NCBI GenBank assembly: GCA_945878065.1
Contig: CAMDXA010000013.1
Coordinates: 1 to 55,734 of the forward strand
From: Bordetella parapertussis
Lineage (GTDB): Bacteria; Pseudomonadota; Gammaproteobacteria; Burkholderiales; Burkholderiaceae_C
Length of the DNA stretch: 55,734 nt
Direction: 5' to 3'
The notes beneath the pieces were generated by a model. That model was not told the DNA's origin. It saw only the letters and a list, made by a program, of their open reading frames with translations, and searched no databases. The position numbers and the translations under genes were made by a program. Positions 51,392 to 55,734 of this stretch are shown piece after piece (the first letter of the stretch is position 1; every line of letters begins with the position of its first letter).

Positions 51392-53110
51392 ATGGATAGC
51401 GGCTTAATGGCGTTACTCGCGTTTGCGCCTATTTTATTGTCGGGTGTATTGCTTGTCGGTTTTCGCTTGCCAGCCAAGTACACCATGCCGGCGGTGTTCG
51501 TCATCACTTGTGCGATAGCGATGAGCGTATGGGGCGTCAGTATCAACCGTGTGGTTGCTTCGACGATTCAGGGTCTTATCATGACCGTGGGTCTGCTTTG
51601 GATTATTTTTGGCGCGATCATGCTGCTCAATACGCTCAAATATTCGGGCGCTATCACCACCATACGCGCAGGCTTCTCCAATATCAGTCCCGACCGTCGT
51701 ATCCAAGTCATCCTAATCGCCTGGCTGTTTGGCAGCTTTATTGAGTGAGCCTCCGGCTTTGGAACTCCTGCCGCTGTTGCTGCGCCGCTGATGGTCGCTG
51801 CCGGCTTTCCTGCACTGGCCGCGGTGGTCTTCGGGATGATGATTCAATCCACGCCTGTCTCTTTTGGTGCGGTCGGCACGCCCATGCTGGTGGGTGTGCA
51901 AGCGGGTCTGGATAAGATCGCACTGACTGAACAGCTCGCGGCACGTGGCTTGGAATGGGATACGTTTTTTAACATCATCGTCTCCGAAGTGGCCATCATT
52001 CACGGCATTTGCGGCACGCTGATGCCCTTGCTGCTGGTGATGGTCATGACCCGCTTTTTCGGACGCAACAGTTCCTGGACCGAAGGCCTGTCGATTCTGC
52101 CTTTCGCCATTTTTGCCGCGTTCAGTTTCACTGTGCCTTACATGCTCGCCGGCGTTTTCCTCGGCCCCGAGTTCCCTTCGATTCTTGGTGGCCTGCTCGG
52201 TTTGGGTATCGTCACGCTGGCGGTCAAAGTGGGTTTTCTGGTGCCGAAAGATCACTGGGACTTTGCCCCTGCATCGGAATGGCCTTCCGCCTGGGTCGGC
52301 AATCTGCAAATGTCTCTGGACAGCCTTACCGAAAAGAAAATCAGCAGCTTCATGGCTTGGCTGCCCTACATCTTGCTGGCGTTGGTACTGGTACTGTCGC
52401 GCACGATCAAACCGCTGGGCGACGCACTGAAAACCGTCGATCTGAAATTTGTCGATATTTTGGGCGAACAAGGTATCAGCGGCAATTTCCAAGTGCTCTA
52501 CCTGCCGGGCGGTCTGCTGATCTTGGTCTGCATCGCTACCTACTTCCTGCATCAGATGCGGATTTCGGATTTTGGTCGTGCCATACGCGACTCCGGCAGT
52601 ACCATCATCGGCGCTGGCTTTGTTCTGATTTTCACGGTGCCGATGGTGCGGGTGATGATCAACTCGGGTGTCAATGCTTACGATCTGGCAAGTATGCCCA
52701 TTGCCATGGCACGTGGCGTTGCATATCTGATGGGACAAATTTACCCTCTTTTTGCGCCGACCGTCGGCGCAGTGGGTGCCTTCCTCGCGGGCTCAAATAC
52801 AGTGAGCAACCTCATGCTCAGCCAGTTCCATTTTGAAACCGCCGGCTTGCTTGGACTTTCAGGTGCATTGATGGTGGCGATTCAGAGTGTGGGCGCTGCG
52901 GCTGTCAACATGATTGCGATTCACAATGTCGTTGCAGCATCGGCGACTGTTGGCTTGCTCGGACGCGAAGGGGTTACCTTGCGTATCACCATCATTCCGA
53001 CTATCTACTATCTGGTGCTTGCTGGTGTGCTCGGCATGCTCGCCTTGCATGTGGTCGGCGTCACTGACCCACTCGTCGGTGTTGTGTCTGCAACGCCTGT
53101 TCCGAAGTAG
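51392..53110 (+). pseudogene. lldP: L-lactate permease (LctP/LldP family) interrupted by one in-frame TGA
   Basis: The frame encodes a 572-codon permease of the LctP family, with many membrane segments, starting at the ATG 51392 (AGGAG six bases before). A TGA at 51746-51748 interrupts it after WLFGSFIE, and the same frame continues at once with [15 protein letters not shown] through to 53110. The family reads FxEGAxGFGTPxAx here, so the TGA replaces a conserved Gly codon; GGA to TGA is one substitution. The rest of the frame is open and well conserved. Lactate uptake would be lost unless the stop is an assembly error or is read through. The in-frame ATG at 51791 has no ribosome-binding site. 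Confidence 0.87.
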
Positions 53111-53132
53111 CAATCTAGGCTTCAACGGTTAG

Positions 53133-53369
53133 CAGAGAACACGCCACCATGTCCCGCGTCTTTTGTTGGGGCTATGTCAATGCGGTGTTGCCCTGTTTTT
53201 TGGCTATCACGTCTTGTGGCCTGATGGATGGAACGGCGCATTTGACTGGCCATCATCAGCCATAGCATTGGCCGCAACTATCGCACTGTTTAGATACAAA
53301 ACGCATGTGATTTATGTCATTGCCGCCAGTGGATTGGCGGGGATGTGTATTCGGTGGTTTTATATGTAG
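53133..53369 (+). pseudogene. C-terminal remnant of a chromate transporter (ChrA family)
   Basis: The frame 53133-53369 gives about 78 residues. Its last part, ALFFGYHVLWPDGWNGAFDWPSSAIALAATIALFRYKTHVIYVIAASGLAGM, matches the C-terminal end of ChrA-type CHR domains (NxALFFxxHVLWP then FDW...ALFRFK...AGL). Family proteins are several times longer, and the rest is missing. The expected GVxxN stretch appears in another frame (GYVNAV), suggesting a frameshift near 53180. The 428-base stretch between the permease stop and the E1 alpha gene holds only this remnant and the promoter region listed next. Confidence 0.65.
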
Positions 53370-53421
53370 GGACTGAATCGTGTCGATGTCAAAGCCAATC
53401 TCCAAGAAAGGAGTGGCTTGA

Positions 53422-53462
53422 TTGACATAGATCAAACGCAATATGAGGCGGGGTCTTACTAT
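53422..53462 (+). promoter_or_regulatory. FNR/Anr-like box and -10 element before the 2-oxoacid dehydrogenase operon
   Basis: TTGACATAGATCAA (53422-53435) matches the FNR consensus TTGAT-N4-ATCAA at nine of ten positions. A TACTAT -10-like hexamer (53457-53462) is centred 31 bases after the box centre, which is the geometry of a class II FNR promoter (box at -41.5). The E1 alpha ATG lies about 70 bases further on. Confidence 0.6.
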
Positions 53463-53538
53463 GCCCCCACCCCTGATGTTGATGACGAATACTGATCTGT
53501 TCGCGACTTGGGGTTCACATTGACCCAAAGGGTTCATC

Positions 53539-54576
53539 ATGCAAGTCGGCAAAGAAAAACTTCTCTGGATGTTCGAGAAGATGGTTCAGATTCGCTATTA
53601 CGAAGAGACCATGGCGGCGGTGTACATGGAAGGCAAGCTGCCTCCTGCAATTCAAAAAGGTTTGGCGTTTGACATTGGGGCTGGACCCGTGCCGGGTGAG
53701 ATGCATTTAGCTGCCGGACAAGAGCCTGTGGCAGTGGGGATTTGCGCGCACTTGTCCGACGATGACACAGTGGTGGGTACCCACCGACCGCACCATTTCG
53801 CCATCGCCAAAGGCGTGCCGCTCGATCCCATGACAGCTGAAATGTTTGGCAAGGTCACGGGGCTGGGCAAAGGCAAGGGCGGTCATATGCACTTGTTTGA
53901 CAACGCGCATAAGTTCAGTTGCAGCGGCATCATTGGTGCCAGCATGCCGATCGCTTGTGGCGCTGCATTGGCGGCTAAGAAGCTGGGCAAAAATTGGGTC
54001 TCGGTCGCGTTCTTCGGTGAAGGCGCGGCGAATCAAGGCGCATTCCATGAGTCACTTAACCTGGCTGCCTTGTGGAAATTGCCAGTGATATTTGTCTGTG
54101 AAGACAATCAATGGGCTATTTCAGTGCCCAAGCCCAAAGCCACCTCGGTGGAGTGGATTGCAGACCGCGCTGCGGGTTACGGCATACCGGGTATTCGAGT
54201 ACCCGAAAACGATGCATTGCATATTTTCGAAGCGGTGGCACCCGCTGTCGCGCGGGCCAGAAGTGGAGAAGGCCCCACGCTGATTGAAATCAAAACCGAT
54301 CGCTACTTTGGCCACTTTCAGGGCGATCCGGAAACCTATCGTCCCAAAGACGAGGTGAGTAATTTGCGCAAAAACGATCCGATTCCCAAACTGTCGCAAA
54401 TGCTCAAGGACAAGGGATTTTTAACCGTCGAGCAAGAGTCAATGATTTTGAAAAAAATGCATGGCCAAGTCGACGCTGCGTTTGATTTTGCACGCAAGAG
54501 TGCCTATCCCGATGCAAAAGATGCTTTGCAAGATATGTTTGTCAACGGTCAAACGACCACGAGGGCTTTGGTATGA
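53539..54576 (+). CDS. 2-oxoacid (acetoin/pyruvate-type) dehydrogenase E1 alpha subunit
   Basis: The 345-residue protein is a thiamine-diphosphate E1 alpha. GEMHLAAGQEPVAVG, THRPHHFAIAKG and GKGKGGHMHLFD are typical. The ThDP motif runs from GEGAANQGAFHES (residue 160) to the asparagine N190 of CEDNQWA. The TDRYFGHFQGDPETYR region resembles acetoin dehydrogenase AcoA as well as pyruvate and branched-chain E1 alpha subunits, so the substrate is uncertain. AAAGGG precedes the ATG. The gene overlaps the E1 beta gene by four bases. The nearby (broken) lactate permease gene would fit pyruvate as substrate, but only weakly. Confidence 0.88.
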   Translation: MQVGKEKLLWMFEKMVQIRYYEETMAAVYMEGKLPPAIQKGLAFDIGAGPVPGEMHLAAGQEPVAVGICAHLSDDDTVVGTHRPHHFAIAKGVPLDPMTAEMFGKVTGLGKGKGGHMHLFDNAHKFSCSGIIGASMPIACGAALAAKKLGKNWVSVAFFGEGAANQGAFHESLNLAALWKLPVIFVCEDNQWAISVPKPKATSVEWIADRAAGYGIPGIRVPENDALHIFEAVAPAVARARSGEGPTLIEIKTDRYFGHFQGDPETYRPKDEVSNLRKNDPIPKLSQMLKDKGFLTVEQESMILKKMHGQVDAAFDFARKSAYPDAKDALQDMFVNGQTTTRALV

Positions 54577-55613
54577 AAACAAATCGCATCTTGACCATGG
54601 CGCAAGCCATTTCAGAAGGCATTGCACAAGAAATGACGCGGGATACAAATGTCTTTGTCATGGGAGAAGACGTTGGATCGTACGGTGGAATTTTTGGGGC
54701 CACGGGCGGATTGCTGGACAAGTTTGGCAAGGACCGCATCATGGACACGCCTATTTCTGAGACGGCGTTCATTGGCGCAGCAACCGGCGCTGCGGCGGCC
54801 GGATTGCGCCCCATTGTGGAGTTGATGTTTGTTGATTTCTTCGGCGTGTGCATGGACCAGATTTACAACCACTTGGCCAAAAATACTTACATGTCGGGTG
54901 GGCATGTGAGTTTGCCAGTCGTCATCACCACAGCCATCGGCGGCGGTTACGGCGATGCGGCGCAACACTCGCAGTGTTTGTATTCAATCTTCGCGCACAT
55001 ACCTGGTATCAAAGTGGTCGTTCCGTCAAACGCCTACGATGCCAAGGGCTTGATGATTCAGGCAATTCGAGACAACAACCCAGTCATTTTTATGTACCAC
55101 AAAGGCATCATGGGCTTGCCTTGGATGGCCTACTTTGAAGGCAGTAGCAATGCAGTTCCTGAGGACTTGTATGTTGTTCCATTTGGCAAAGCCAGCTTCG
55201 TGACAGAAGGCTCCGACATCACCATTGTGACCATTAGCCAAATGGTGCAAAAAGCTGTGTTGGCTGCCCATATTTTGAAAGAGCAGAGCATTCATGCCGA
55301 AGTGATTGATTTGCGAACCCTTGTTCCCATGGACACTGAAAGTGTTCTCAAGTCGGTGCGAAAAACAGGCCGTTTATTGATTGTGGATGAAGATTACTTG
55401 GGGTTTGGTTTAAGTGGCGAGATATCTGCGGTCATTGCAGAAAACCTCGACAGTGTTTCGTTGAAAGCACCTGTCCGGCGGCTGGCAGTGCCCAATGTGC
55501 CTATTCCCTATAGTCGCCCGCTGGAGCAATTTGTCATTCCGCAAGTCTCCGACATCGTGCTTGCTGCGCAAGAATTAATGCTGAAGAAAGTGGCATTGTT
55601 GGAGCCGCAGTGA
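54573..55613 (+). CDS. 2-oxoacid (acetoin/pyruvate-type) dehydrogenase E1 beta subunit
   Basis: The 346-residue protein has the E1 beta pattern: MAQAISEGIAQEMTRDTNVFVMGEDVGSYGGIFGAT, DTPISETAFIGAATGAA, and the pyrimidine-binding region PIVELMFVDFFGVCMDQIYNH. The C-terminal transketolase-like domain holds EVIDLRTLVPMDTESVLKSVRKTGRLLIVDED. It forms the heterotetramer with the alpha subunit. Its stop overlaps the ATG of the next gene (TGATG). Confidence 0.9.
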   Translation: MKTNRILTMAQAISEGIAQEMTRDTNVFVMGEDVGSYGGIFGATGGLLDKFGKDRIMDTPISETAFIGAATGAAAAGLRPIVELMFVDFFGVCMDQIYNHLAKNTYMSGGHVSLPVVITTAIGGGYGDAAQHSQCLYSIFAHIPGIKVVVPSNAYDAKGLMIQAIRDNNPVIFMYHKGIMGLPWMAYFEGSSNAVPEDLYVVPFGKASFVTEGSDITIVTISQMVQKAVLAAHILKEQSIHAEVIDLRTLVPMDTESVLKSVRKTGRLLIVDEDYLGFGLSGEISAVIAENLDSVSLKAPVRRLAVPNVPIPYSRPLEQFVIPQVSDIVLAAQELMLKKVALLEPQ

Positions 55614-55734
55614 TGGAGATAAAACTTGAAGAGGTCTCATGGGAGGGCACGCAGGACGATACACAGGCCTTGCTAGATAAATGGCTGGTTGTCGAAAAAG
55701 AACCGGTTATCAAGGGACAGGTATTGGTCACGGT
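55613..55734 (+). CDS. Lipoyl-domain protein, probable E2 component (start only)
   Basis: The frame starts at the ATG 55613, overlapping the E1 beta stop by one base, and is open to the window end, giving 40 residues. TQALLDKWLVVEKEPVIKGQVLVTV matches the beginning of a lipoyl domain, where the family then shows ETDKA with the lipoylated lysine. It is probably the E2 acyltransferase or a separate lipoyl carrier of the same complex. Its length and other domains lie outside the window. Confidence 0.7.
   Translation, partial: MEIKLEEVSWEGTQDDTQALLDKWLVVEKEPVIKGQVLVT

Noticed and set aside
51746..51748. Selenocysteine or programmed recoding at the permease TGA
   Set aside because: The family has glycine, not cysteine, at this position, and I see no obvious bacterial SECIS-like hairpin just after the TGA. 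A point mutation is simpler. The presence of mnmH shows only that selenium may be used in tRNA.
51713..52738. Open frame of 341 codons on the minus strand across the lactate permease gene
   Set aside because: Its product is low-complexity (His, Gln, Arg-rich), has no recognisable domain, and exactly opposes a well-conserved permease frame, so it is a shadow.
53149..53265. Small 38-codon frame starting at the ATG 53149
   Set aside because: It overlaps the chrA remnant in another frame and probably reflects the frameshifted upstream part of that remnant.

Overview
The window looks like chromosome of a betaproteobacterium of the order Burkholderiales, probably Comamonadaceae-like. This is inferred from gene order and protein type: sucA-sucB-lpdA-zapE, ndk-rlmN-ispG-hisS-yfgM-bamB-der-hfq-hflX-hflK-hflC-hisZ-purA, smpB divergent from ratA-rnfH, then guaB/guaA. 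GC content is moderate by eye. Nearly all DNA is coding and operons are tight, with many 4-base ATGA/GTGA overlaps. I saw no rRNA, tRNA, CRISPR array or intact insertion sequence.

Left part (1-9.7 kb), accessory and catabolic. A truncated MmeI-type (type IIL) restriction-modification gene runs off the left edge and is followed by a ParD/ParE-like toxin-antitoxin pair with a candidate autoregulatory operator. Then come an AEC-family permease, an RNase D-like exonuclease, two convergent phytanoyl-CoA dioxygenase-family genes, a Tat-exported SMP-30/gluconolactonase-like protein, a cytochrome b561-YceI-YceI operon, a small secreted protein of unknown function and an NlpC/P60 peptidase.

Central carbon block (9.8-20.5 kb). 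An acrylyl-CoA reductase-like gene, an isochorismatase-family hydrolase and a propionyl-CoA synthetase-like gene lead into the 2-oxoglutarate dehydrogenase complex (sucA, sucB, lpdA) and an acetyl-CoA hydrolase/transferase-family gene. Together they suggest entry of C3 acids (propionate, possibly acrylate) and their link to the TCA cycle.

Housekeeping block (20.5-51.2 kb). It covers cell division (zapE), a DinG-like helicase, outer-membrane assembly (bamD, bamB), pseudouridine synthases (rluD, rluB), chromosome segregation (scpB), nucleotide metabolism (ndk, purA, guaB, guaA), RNA modification (rlmN, mnmH), isoprenoid synthesis (ispG), histidine functions (hisS, hisZ), ribosome and RNA factors (der, hfq, hflX, smpB), membrane protease control (hflK, hflC), a PLP enzyme, a TesA-like esterase and an orphan LolD-like ABC ATPase. 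An AT-richer MntA/HepT toxin-antitoxin pair sits between guaB and guaA.

Right part (51.2 kb to end). An L-lactate permease gene is interrupted by one in-frame TGA exactly at a conserved glycine codon. It is followed by a C-terminal remnant of a chromate transporter, then an operon for a 2-oxoacid/acetoin dehydrogenase (E1 alpha, E1 beta and the start of a lipoyl E2). That operon is preceded by a well-placed FNR/Anr-like box and -10 element, suggesting oxygen-responsive control. The clearest points for follow-up are the lactate permease nonsense codon, the TA pair inside the gua locus, the FNR-type promoter, and the absence of pilF/rodZ between rlmN and ispG.
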